From: a virus
IMG/VR virus record: IMGVR_UViG_3300031507_000022
Location: 1 to 30,669 of that record
DNA length: 30,669 nucleotides
Strand: one strand, 5' to 3'
The notes below the pieces were generated by a model. The model was given only the letters and a program-made list of their open reading frames with translations, did no database searches and had not been told where the DNA came from. Position numbers and translations under genes: made by a program. Below, piece by piece: positions 12,870 to 19,520 of the stretch. Position 1 is the stretch's first letter, and each line of letters opens with the position of its first letter.

Positions 12870-13148
12870 ATGCTGAACCTTCTCTCAGCCGTCGCATTCC
12901 AATGCGTCATCGTGATCCCGACGGATCAACCGCCGAACCATGCTGCGCCGGCAATCGTGCGTCGGCACGAAATGGCGCGATGCAAGGGCTACACCGGCAT
13001 CGCGATCGCCCCGAAGCGCTACGATGCAATGCCGTGGCCGCAGGGGCTCGAACTCGTCGTGGTGGATTTGCCCACTGCGGCCGCAGAGCAGGCTTGCCGC
13101 AAGGCTGGCGGCATCAGCTACGGCTGTTCTTGGTTCAACAGGAGGTGA
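12870..13148 (+). CDS. Hypothetical protein with hydrophobic N-terminus
   Basis: A 92-residue protein with GGAGAA ahead of its ATG. The first 17 residues (MLNLLSAVAFQCVIVIP) are hydrophobic and could be an uncleaved signal or a buried strand, but lack the positive charges of a normal signal peptide. The body carries three more Cys (MARCKGYTG, EQACRKAGG, YGCSWF) and a strand LELVVVDLP. I cannot assign it. Confidence 0.65.
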   Translation: MLNLLSAVAFQCVIVIPTDQPPNHAAPAIVRRHEMARCKGYTGIAIAPKRYDAMPWPQGLELVVVDLPTAAAEQACRKAGGISYGCSWFNRR

Positions 13149-13150
13149 AA

Positions 13151-13987
13151 ATGAATAGGTTTCTTGACGGCCTGGACGATGACGATTTCGGCGCCAAGCC
13201 AGCGGCGCCGGCCGGTGCGGAGGCGATCCGCGAGAACGCTCACATCACCAACGGCGGCGAGGTCGCTACCGTAGTCTGCCCGAAGTGTGGCGGCTCCGGT
13301 AGCTGGCGCGGCCGCGGCCAGTGCTTTGCCTGCAAGGGCTCGGGCCATCTGACAAACCGCCAGTTCGGCGCGCAGAAGGCCAAGGTCACGCGCGAGCGCA
13401 ACATCGATTCCTGGCAGGAGGAGCATGCGGACCTGATCGCCAGCCTGCGCGCCATTTCCGACTGGAACAACATGGCGCAGTCGTTGCTCTCCGACATCGA
13501 AGGCTACGGCACGCTGACCGAGAACAAGATCAAGGCGGCGCACACGCTGCTCGCCAAGATCGCGGCCAATCGCGAGGCAAAGCGCGCTGAGAAGCAGGCG
13601 GCGCTGCCGTCCGGTGGCAAGATCGACATCAGTCGGATCGAAGCGCTGTTCGACAAGGCACGCGCGAGCGGCCTGAAGCGACTCGCCTTCCGCACGAAGC
13701 ACATCACCATCTCCGTGCCCAAGGCGACCAGCGCCAACGCTGGCGGGCTCTACGTCAAGCACGATGGCGAATATGCCGGCAAGATCATGGGCGGCGTGTT
13801 CAAGCCGTTCAACGCCAAGCCTGATACCCTCGCGCTGGTGTGCGAGATCGCCGAGAACCCGGCAGAGCGGGCCAAACAGTACGGCATCGAGACGGGCACC
13901 TGCTCGTGCTGCGGCGCCGAACTCACTGACCCGGTGTCGATCGCCAACGGCATCGGCCCGATCTGCGCCGACAATTGGGGGCTGTGA
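13151..13987 (+). CDS. DnaJ-zinc-finger and DUF6011 protein
   Basis: A 278-residue protein with a perfect GGAGG site. An acidic start precedes two CxxCxGxG motifs, CPKCGGSG and CFACKGSG (about residues 43-65). These are the hallmark of the DnaJ/TsaA-type central zinc finger. A helical, charged middle (about 90-160) follows, and the C-terminal part ends with the DUF6011 pattern CSCCGAELTDP plus GIGPIC, a further zinc site. The middle region contains a strand pair (LAFRTKHITISV) and a KHDGEYAGKIM segment. DUF6011 proteins are widespread in phages, often with nucleic-acid-processing domains. The protein probably binds DNA or a protein partner through zinc modules. Confidence 0.75.
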   Translation: MNRFLDGLDDDDFGAKPAAPAGAEAIRENAHITNGGEVATVVCPKCGGSGSWRGRGQCFACKGSGHLTNRQFGAQKAKVTRERNIDSWQEEHADLIASLRAISDWNNMAQSLLSDIEGYGTLTENKIKAAHTLLAKIAANREAKRAEKQAALPSGGKIDISRIEALFDKARASGLKRLAFRTKHITISVPKATSANAGGLYVKHDGEYAGKIMGGVFKPFNAKPDTLALVCEIAENPAERAKQYGIETGTCSCCGAELTDPVSIANGIGPICADNWGL

Positions 13988-14211
13988 TGCGCTTCTACGA
14001 AGTCACCAGCGACGACTATGAGGAAGGGTGCCAGTTCTACGGCACCAAGGCGCAGGCCGTCTCGGACGCCAAGGCCATCGTCGGCGGTGGCGGCGGCGCT
14101 ACCGTTGATCGCGTCGAGCTGACGATCACGAGGGCGGGTATCATCGCCCTCGCCAACCAGCGCGGCTGGTGCCGGTCGCGCGAGGCCATCTGGCCGAAGG
14201 GAGCAATGTGA
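13987..14211 (+). CDS. Small protein coupled to the DUF6011 gene
   Basis: A 74-residue protein whose ATG overlaps the DUF6011 stop (TGATG). It has a beta-alpha pattern (MRFYEVTSDDYEEG, then TKAQAVSDAKAIVG), a Gly tract (GGGGG), and a strand VDRVELTIT followed by a helix. The Gly tract could be a flexible joint. There is no recognisable catalytic motif. Given tight coupling it may work with the zinc protein upstream. Confidence 0.65.
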   Translation: MRFYEVTSDDYEEGCQFYGTKAQAVSDAKAIVGGGGGATVDRVELTITRAGIIALANQRGWCRSREAIWPKGAM

Positions 14212-14309
14212 TGGACAAGCCGGTCTATCGTCCGCCCCTGTGGGTGTTCGTCGTCGCGCTCGCCATGTGGGCGCTGTGGATCTGGCTCTGGTGGAGCATC
14301 GTGTCATGA
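14211..14309 (+). CDS. 32-residue Trp-rich membrane peptide
   Basis: A complete 33-codon gene between two coupled neighbours: its ATG overlaps the previous stop as TGATG, and its stop overlaps the next ATG as ATGA. The peptide starts MDKPVYRPP and continues with a single membrane span rich in Trp (LWVFVVALAMWALWIWLWW). The positive N-terminus would keep that end in the cytoplasm. It is shorter than typical holins, and no lysis gene is near. It is real by position and composition, though function is unknown. Confidence 0.6.
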   Translation: MDKPVYRPPLWVFVVALAMWALWIWLWWSIVS

Positions 14310-14515
14310 CCCCGGAACTCCTCCAGCGCATTGGCCGGGCGCTGTACGGCCATTTCTGGCTGCCCAACCTCGCCGAAGCGCTCGACGTCAGCGAGCGCAC
14401 CATGCGGCGCCTGATGGCAGGGCAGGCGCCGATTCCCGAAGGTCTGAGCCGGGATCTCGCCATGCTGGTCGAGGGACGCTGCCGCGAGCTCGACGCGCTA
14501 CTGCTGACGTTCTAG
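14306..14515 (+). CDS. Helix-turn-helix regulator
   Basis: A 69-residue DNA-binding protein. LPNLAEALDVSERTMRRLMAG is a clear helix-turn-helix (Ala in the turn-preceding position, Ser-Glu-Arg-Thr in the recognition helix), followed by a short C-terminal helix (LSRDLAMLVEGRCRELDAL). It is the last gene of the plus operon and its stop is shared with the opposing operon (CTAG). It may regulate the divergent promoters at 12.55 kb. It is much smaller than lambda CI and lacks a dimerisation domain, so Cro-like action is more likely. Confidence 0.75.
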   Translation: MTPELLQRIGRALYGHFWLPNLAEALDVSERTMRRLMAGQAPIPEGLSRDLAMLVEGRCRELDALLLTF

Positions 14516-14772
14516 GTCGCGTGCTCGCTCTCGACGATCTGCCAGTCCAGAGCGAGCATATCCGTCTGCGAGCACAACCACGGCACAAACTTGTTGTCGG
14601 CCGTTTTCATCACGATGAACGGCGTCAGGTCGCCCTCGATGCGACCGTTGATCTTGAACGTTCCGCCGTCCGCTTCGATCAACCACATGCCTTTACCATT
14701 CCATCCCGATCTGCAAACGCGGTCGCCTCCACGCAGAAATTCGAGCGCTGCGTTGAATCCGAAGTCCTTCAT
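14512..14772 (-). CDS. tad2: Tad2-type anti-Thoeris protein (DUF2829)
   Basis: An 86-residue protein of the DUF2829 family. The diagnostic parts are all present: FNAALEFLRGGDRVCRSGWN (about 6-25), GKGMW, PFIVMKTADNKFVPWL (51-66) and SQTDMLALDW (68-77). Tad2 proteins assemble as oligomers that sequester the 1''-3' glycocyclic ADP-ribose messenger made by the TIR protein of the Thoeris defence. That blocks abortive NAD+ depletion. The length matches known members (about 90). It has AAGGAG at the start, and is the last gene of the early leftward operon. Function in this host is inferred from the family. Confidence 0.85.
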   Translation of the reverse strand: MKDFGFNAALEFLRGGDRVCRSGWNGKGMWLIEADGGTFKINGRIEGDLTPFIVMKTADNKFVPWLCSQTDMLALDWQIVESEHAT

Positions 14773-15041
14773 GAGTTTTGCTCCTTGAGGTAGAGGGCGC
14801 TGCGCAGGTAGCGCGGATCGCCCATGATCCTGCCGGTCAGGCTACGGTCATCCAGCCCGATCAGCAAGTTGATGCGCCACTCGCGCTCCGCCTTCGGCAT
14901 GGCTGGCAGATTGCTGAGCCAGCGCACCAGGCTACCGACGCGCGCGGCTTCCCTCGACGCCTTGGCGACAGCACGGCGCTGCGCCTTCTGGCGGCTGATG
15001 AGCCTGGCGCCATAGACCACAGCGAGGCGAGGAGTAGGCAT
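14769..15041 (-). CDS. Hypothetical basic protein
   Basis: A 90-residue basic protein (ISRQKAQRRAVAKASREAAR near the N-terminus, then NLLIGLDDRSLTGRIMGDP). The first half is helical and Arg/Lys-rich, so nucleic-acid contact is possible. It is coupled on both sides (TGATG at its start, ATGA at its end). It lies directly upstream of the Tad2-type gene. It has no recognisable domain; neighbouring-gene position is the only hint that it could help counter host defence. Confidence 0.65.
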   Translation of the reverse strand: MPTPRLAVVYGARLISRQKAQRRAVAKASREAARVGSLVRWLSNLPAMPKAEREWRINLLIGLDDRSLTGRIMGDPRYLRSALYLKEQNS

Positions 15042-15262
15042 CAGGCGGTCGCCTCCTTCAGCATGTCGAGGAACGTTTGAAGCCGCTCGTAGAGCGCGCG
15101 TAGGTGATGCTCCTCAAGCCAGTAGTCTTTGCCTGGATTCTCGTGGGTGGCGATGACGTGCGCCTTCGCTGCTGCGAGGTCGGACTTCGCCTTCTCCCAG
15201 GCAGCGCGAGCGTCGGCCGTGCGCTGCTCTATGATGTCGAGGTCGAGGGTGACGAGGCGCAT
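15041..15262 (-). CDS. Small coiled-coil protein
   Basis: A 73-residue protein starting at the ATG at 15262 (TGATG overlap). After a short strand (RLVTLDLDIIEQR) the chain is helical with Ala/Lys/Glu heptads (ARAAWEKAKSDLAAAKAHV). A HENPGKDYWLEEHHL segment and another helix follow. An in-frame upstream ATG is possible but would overlap the DUF3310 gene. No function assigned. Confidence 0.65.
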   Translation of the reverse strand: MRLVTLDLDIIEQRTADARAAWEKAKSDLAAAKAHVIATHENPGKDYWLEEHHLRALYERLQTFLDMLKEATA

Positions 15263-15516
15263 CACTCGGACTTCGCCGCTCCGCATTTCTCGTGCCAGAT
15301 TCGATGCTCACGCCGGCGCACCTCGATTTCACGGCGCAGATACCAAGCCGCCTTCTCCAGATCCTCGATCGCATCGCCCTTCTTGCCGGCGCGGCTGATG
15401 TACTTCACTGCGTTGCCAAGACTGAAGCCGAGTCCCCACGCCTCAATCACCTTGATCGTTTCGTAGATGTCGTCAGCACCGCCATAATGCGGCGGATGGT
15501 CAATGGTGTCAGTCAT
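15262..15516 (-). CDS. DUF3310 protein (T7 gp1.7-like)
   Basis: An 84-residue protein of the DUF3310 (SaV1-like) family. It shows the characteristic HPPHYG near residues 7-12, then YETIKVIEAWGLGFSLGNAV, followed by KYISRAGKKGDAIEDLEKAA and WYLRREI. In T7 a related domain belongs to gp1.7, a nucleotide kinase, so a link with nucleotide metabolism is possible; the small size suggests only the core domain is present. It sits between the helicase and the Tad2-type gene, in line with a DNA-replication support role. Confidence 0.8.
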   Translation of the reverse strand: MTDTIDHPPHYGGADDIYETIKVIEAWGLGFSLGNAVKYISRAGKKGDAIEDLEKAAWYLRREIEVRRREHRIWHEKCGAAKSE

Positions 15517-16952
15517 TTCAAAAAGCTCAGTTCTTCGGCTGTGATGACCGGCTCGTGCGGCTCCAGCAGCGTGTAGCGCGCGTTGAAGTTCAGCGTCTCG
15601 CGCACGCTCACGTCGCCGAATCGCACCTTGATCGCGCCGATCTCGGCTATGTCCTGCTCTCCGTTGCGAACGTCGCTCGGGAAAACCTCGAGCATCTTGC
15701 GGTCGGCATGCGTCGCGGCGATCGCCTTGCGCTCCCGGTAGAATTTCAGGAACCGATAGAGATAGAGCACTGCGTCGTAGCTCTGCTTGGCGCCCTCGCC
15801 TCCGTGGAGGTCCGCGGCGATCGGCCGTGGGTTGGCGCGCTTCATACCCTCGGTGTTCCTCTGGTTCAGCATCAGCCAGGCCACGCCCTTGGCGCCGGCG
15901 CCGGCCTTGATCTTGGCGTTGATGCCTGCGGCCTTCGCCCCATCGTGGCTGCGCTCCGTGCCCTTCTCCGGCGTCACGCGCATGATGTGGTCGGTCACGA
16001 TCAGCGTTGGCCGGTCGAAGCCCTTGTCGCGCACGAACCTGCCGGCGTAGCTCACGAGCTCGTCAGCGCCTTCGTGCCGGCATGGTTGCACTTGCCAGCG
16101 CTGCGCGTCGATCCATGTAGTGAAATTGCCGATGTCGAGCCATTCGTGCGCGCTCAGATGATCGGGGCCAAGCTCCTGCCGACGCGCTTCGATCTTGTGG
16201 TGCTGCGCGATCATCTGGCGAATGATCTGCTCCTCCGTCTGGTCGTAGGACTGGATTTGCACCGCGCACCCGGCAACGATCGCGTCATAGACGAGCTGCA
16301 CCATGAGCGAGGTCTTACCCTCGCCTGACGATGACAGCAGCCCGTAGAGGTTGCCGATCTCGAATGATCGCTCGCTTAGCACGCGCTGGATGTGCGGCAG
16401 CGCGATCGGGATGCCGACGACCGAACCGCGGAGTTGCGTCGCCTTGATCTTGTCGAGGTAGCGTGCGCCGCCGCCGCGGCGGTTGAGGCTCTGGACACGT
16501 TGCCCGCGCAATTCCTCCAGCCGCGCCTCAAGGTCTGTGCGCTCGCCCAGCACGTCGACGCCTGGCGCCGGATCGTAGGCGAAATCAAGAAATGTCAGCG
16601 TCGCCGAGATCACCTCACGTTGTATCCACGCCTCGTGGATCGCCATGCCGTAGTTCCGCGCGTTGCCGACCCCCAACCGCTCCGCCGCAAGCTTGGCGAG
16701 GTACTGCGGTATGGTCATATCGCCGATCTTCGCACGAGGGAGGAACTTGGTGATGTGGATCGGGCCGGCCGGCTTGCCCGCGCGGATCAGCTCCCCGGCG
16801 ATACCGTAAATTTTTCTGTGGATCAACTCCGAGAAGTGCCTCTCCTCGAGGAACGGCGAGACACTGGAATAGGCGCGCTCGTCCATCAGAATTTCGCCGA
16901 GTAGCGCCTGCTCGGCCTCGATATTCGAGGGCAGTTCCCGCTGTTCAGCCAT
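15513..16952 (-). CDS. DnaB-type replicative helicase
   Basis: A 479-residue hexameric helicase expected to unwind DNA at the fork. The N-terminal domain shows LPSNIEAEQALLGEIL (about 7-22), exactly as in DnaB. The RecA-like motor has Walker A SSSGEGKTS (about 207-215; the first Gly of GxxxxGKT is replaced by Ser). It also has SYDQTEEQIIRQMIAQ, a Walker B region (TLIVTDHIM) with Asp-His, and LMLNQRNTEG close to the family LSQLNR motif. The Arg-rich loop PRPIAADLHGGEG corresponds to the DnaB L1/L2 region. No separate loader or primase is seen here, so host primase may be used. The start overlaps the resolvase stop. Confidence 0.9.
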   Translation of the reverse strand: MAEQRELPSNIEAEQALLGEILMDERAYSSVSPFLEERHFSELIHRKIYGIAGELIRAGKPAGPIHITKFLPRAKIGDMTIPQYLAKLAAERLGVGNARNYGMAIHEAWIQREVISATLTFLDFAYDPAPGVDVLGERTDLEARLEELRGQRVQSLNRRGGGARYLDKIKATQLRGSVVGIPIALPHIQRVLSERSFEIGNLYGLLSSSGEGKTSLMVQLVYDAIVAGCAVQIQSYDQTEEQIIRQMIAQHHKIEARRQELGPDHLSAHEWLDIGNFTTWIDAQRWQVQPCRHEGADELVSYAGRFVRDKGFDRPTLIVTDHIMRVTPEKGTERSHDGAKAAGINAKIKAGAGAKGVAWLMLNQRNTEGMKRANPRPIAADLHGGEGAKQSYDAVLYLYRFLKFYRERKAIAATHADRKMLEVFPSDVRNGEQDIAEIGAIKVRFGDVSVRETLNFNARYTLLEPHEPVITAEELSFLK

Positions 16953-17584
16953 TATCCACTCGCCATTTGCAGCATTTTGAGTTCAACGGCATGGCCTGCC
17001 GTCCAGACCGCGATCAAGCACGCATCGCGCGAATCGACATTCGGCGAGGCGATGCGGAGCACGTTGCAATATTCCCTGGCGCGCTTCTTCGGCGCCGTGG
17101 CGTCCTTCTTGCCGTTCACCTTCGACGGAAACCGATCCTTGATCGTGGCCGGGATGATCGTCTGCCAAGTGTTCGGGGCGACGAACAGGCAGCGGATGTT
17201 CCACGTCAGGCACGCCATCATGGCAGCGCCGGCCAGGATGCCGCCCTTGACGATGGTGGCTGGCGATTCCGCTACCCACGCCGGCTTGGCGCCTTCCGCG
17301 GCCTGCTGCGCCCGCTGTAGAGGCGACAGGAGGTCAGGCTTGCCGCCCTCGGCCGTCGGGTGCTGCGTGATGAACATCCGCGGCTCCTCGATGCCGACGA
17401 ACTTCGGCTGCCACATCTTCAAGAGCGGGATAAGGTTGACGCGGAGGTCGACCAGCTTCGCCTCGAGGTCGTCGCCTTCCAAGCGAATTGATCCACTTTC
17501 GATCGCGCTCGGCGGCTTGTCGGTGTCGTAGAAAGCCCAGCCGAAGCCGTTGATCGAGGGATCGAAGCCGCCAACGATCGGCAT
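16952..17584 (-). CDS. RuvC-like Holliday-junction resolvase
   Basis: A 210-residue protein with the RNase-H-like fold of RuvC. The three acidic positions are visible: Asp8 in GGFDPSINGFGWA, Glu66/Glu67 in FVGIEEPRM, and Asp184/Asp187 in VDSRDACLIA. The order and spacing match the D-E-D(x2)D pattern of RuvC. It should resolve branched replication or recombination intermediates before packaging. The ATG at 17584 follows a GTG and is preceded by AAAGGG inside a 17-codon gene (17584-17637); its stop overlaps the helicase start as TGATG-type coupling. Confidence 0.85.
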   Translation of the reverse strand: MPIVGGFDPSINGFGWAFYDTDKPPSAIESGSIRLEGDDLEAKLVDLRVNLIPLLKMWQPKFVGIEEPRMFITQHPTAEGGKPDLLSPLQRAQQAAEGAKPAWVAESPATIVKGGILAGAAMMACLTWNIRCLFVAPNTWQTIIPATIKDRFPSKVNGKKDATAPKKRAREYCNVLRIASPNVDSRDACLIAVWTAGHAVELKMLQMASG

Positions 17585-17637
17585 CACGCCACCCTTTCAA
17601 ACAGCCCGAGTTGATCCTTTGCAGCGGGCGATTTCAT
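17584..17637 (-). CDS. 17-residue peptide with clamp-binding-like motif
   Basis: A complete 18-codon frame fills the methyltransferase-resolvase junction exactly. Its ATG overlaps the methyltransferase stop (ATGA), and its stop overlaps the resolvase start (TGATG). The peptide is MKSPAAKDQLGLFERVA. The QLGLF core matches four of five positions of the bacterial sliding-clamp binding consensus QL[S/D]LF. In a replication operon this could tether nothing by itself but might occupy the clamp groove and displace host partners. It may also be only a coupling leader for the resolvase. No ribosome-binding site other than GAG close to the ATG. Confidence 0.45.
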   Translation of the reverse strand: MKSPAAKDQLGLFERVA

Positions 17638-18842
17638 TCTCGAGCACCGAACAGCGGGCCGAGATCAATCGCATGCGGCTTAGGCTGCACCCTCCACTCA
17701 GCTTCGATGCGGGCCTGTGCCATCTCGGCATAGGCGGGGTTCAATTCGATGAGTGCGGCGCGCCGGCCGTGGCGGAGTGCTACCAGCGCTGTAGTGCCAG
17801 CGCCGCCGAATGGATCCAGCACGAGTCCACCCTTCGGGCAGCCAGCCTTAATGCATGGCTCGATCAGTCCCGGCGGGAAGGTGGCAAAATGCGCGTCAGG
17901 AAATGGATCGGTCGCAATCGTCCAGACGGATCGTTTGTTTCGCCCGCCCAAACTATCCTTGACCGCCTGCCAGCCCTCGTGACGTGCTCCCCATTTCTCG
18001 CCGGCCACAAGCTTTTCCGATTGGTTGTTCAGCCGCGCACGGGCTTCCTTGGCATCCCAGCGGTCATTGAAGCCGGCTTGGGTGCGGTCAGGCGATTGCT
18101 CGTTCTTGCCGCGGCGAGCCAGCCCCTGCACGATCTCGTTCGGTCGCCGCGATCCACTGCGTTCATTGATGCCGGCCGTCTCGTAGGCGTCCTGCTTGGC
18201 ACCGCCGCGCTGCTCATCAATGGCTGGCTGTGTTAGGCGCGCGACGCTACTGTCAGCCATCGGCTCCCTGATGGCGTTCGCATCGTAAAAATACCTTGGG
18301 GACTTCGACAGGAGATAGATCATCTCGTGGGCAGGCGTCGTGCGATCCGACACACTCGACGGCATCGGATTGGGCTTGTGCCACACGATTTCATCGCGCA
18401 CGTACCAACCATCATCGTGCAGCGCGATTGCGAGCCGCGCCGGGATCAGCATCCGATCCTTAGCTTTGAATTTGCCGCCGATGGTCGAGAAGGGCTTGTC
18501 GCGGAATGTGCGATCATCATTGCCCACGGCCTTCGTATCAGCCGCAGAGCGCCCGTTAACGCTGGTCGCGTAGCAGTCGCCGTAGTTGACCCAGCAAGTG
18601 CCTGAAGGCTTCAGGACGCGCTTAACTGCCGCAAAAACGCCAACCAAGACGGCTAGGTGTTCGCCGAGTGTGTGTTCGAGCCCAATCTGACCGTCGACCC
18701 CATAGTCACGAAGCCCCCAATACGGCGGCGATGTCACCACGCAATCAACGGACTCGGACTCCATTGTCGCCAACTGCTCGCGCACGTCACCGACGTGCAT
18801 GGTCACCCGTCCATCAAGGAAGATGGTAGCGACGACGGTCAT
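17634..18842 (-). CDS. DNA methyltransferase (N4-cytosine/N6-adenine, beta class)
   Basis: A 402-residue amino-methyltransferase. Catalytic motif TSPPYWGLRDYG (about 37-48) comes first and the SAM-binding motif LDPFGGAGTT comes late (about 344-353), the order of the beta class (as CcrM/MboII-type enzymes). SPPY rather than DPPY leans towards N4-cytosine but does not settle the base. Between them lies the variable target-recognition part (about 100-320). No restriction enzyme gene is adjacent, so it is a solitary phage methylase, likely protecting phage DNA or mimicking host methylation. Its ATG overlaps the upstream stop (ATGA). Confidence 0.85.
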   Translation of the reverse strand: MTVVATIFLDGRVTMHVGDVREQLATMESESVDCVVTSPPYWGLRDYGVDGQIGLEHTLGEHLAVLVGVFAAVKRVLKPSGTCWVNYGDCYATSVNGRSAADTKAVGNDDRTFRDKPFSTIGGKFKAKDRMLIPARLAIALHDDGWYVRDEIVWHKPNPMPSSVSDRTTPAHEMIYLLSKSPRYFYDANAIREPMADSSVARLTQPAIDEQRGGAKQDAYETAGINERSGSRRPNEIVQGLARRGKNEQSPDRTQAGFNDRWDAKEARARLNNQSEKLVAGEKWGARHEGWQAVKDSLGGRNKRSVWTIATDPFPDAHFATFPPGLIEPCIKAGCPKGGLVLDPFGGAGTTALVALRHGRRAALIELNPAYAEMAQARIEAEWRVQPKPHAIDLGPLFGARE

Positions 18843-19423
18843 CCCTTGTTCAGTCGGCCAAGGGCGAGGTCGAACGCCTCTTTCAGAGTCGTCGTCTCCG
18901 CAAGCTTTTCGTTCTCGGCCAGCAGCGCAACCTCAAAGTCGAGCGAGGCTGCGGCCATCTCCCGGTTGAATGCGCCCTTGGCTTCAAGTTCTCGCTCGGC
19001 GCGCGCTTCGTGGATCAGGGCGATTCGCCGCTCCGTCTCCGTCTTGCGCTCCATCAGCGCGTTCAGCTTGTCGGTGAAGAATCCGCGAGCCTCCTCGACG
19101 CGCGAGACTTCTACCGCCTGCGCATAAGTGGTGCCAGGAATGACGGTGACATTGCCACCCACACCCTCGGCGGTGAGAGCTTCATCGACCGTTGCCTCGA
19201 TGCCCTCAGTGATGTCTCGATTGAAATCCTCCTCGGCGACGCCGGTCGCGGCGAACGTGGTGTCGTCGACCGTTGGCGCGTCGAGCGGCCACGGGCCGTG
19301 ATCCTCATGCCCTGCCAGCAGCTCGCGCTTCTGCTGGTCGATGATGGCTGCCAGCCGCTCCTGCGCGTCGTTGCTATCGCCGCCTGCCGCCTCGCGCATA
19401 GCGCGTCGTGTCGTCGCTGACAT
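18839..19423 (-). CDS. Hypothetical protein with helical C-terminus
   Basis: A 194-residue acidic protein with GGGAG at its start. The first third is polar (SATTRRAMREAAGGDSND ... AGHEDHGPWPL), the middle is acidic and contains a short strand pair (NVTVIPGTTYAQAVEV). The last 80 residues are a long helix (MERKTETERRIALIHEARAE ... KLAETTTLKEAFDLAL), probably a coiled coil. There is a 97-nt spacer upstream and a coupled methyltransferase downstream. No domain recognised; a partner of the methyltransferase is possible. Confidence 0.7.
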   Translation of the reverse strand: MSATTRRAMREAAGGDSNDAQERLAAIIDQQKRELLAGHEDHGPWPLDAPTVDDTTFAATGVAEEDFNRDITEGIEATVDEALTAEGVGGNVTVIPGTTYAQAVEVSRVEEARGFFTDKLNALMERKTETERRIALIHEARAERELEAKGAFNREMAAASLDFEVALLAENEKLAETTTLKEAFDLALGRLNKG

Positions 19424-19520
19424 AGGTCAGTGCTCCCTCTGCTGGTGATGAAAAGCGGGCGGCGCGCTGAACGCCTAAGCTGGGGGCCTCGCGAGCCGTA
19501 CCAGACCGCCCTCGGGGTAT

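Noticed and set aside
15555-16328. A 257-codon plus-strand frame opposite the helicase
   Set aside because: Antisense shadow of a DnaB-type gene with Walker motifs on the minus strand.
19424-19520. A gene in the 97-nt spacer between the RMF-like gene and the following gene
   Set aside because: No ATG or GTG with ribosome-binding site in any minus frame; I see only the GGGAG site for the downstream gene.
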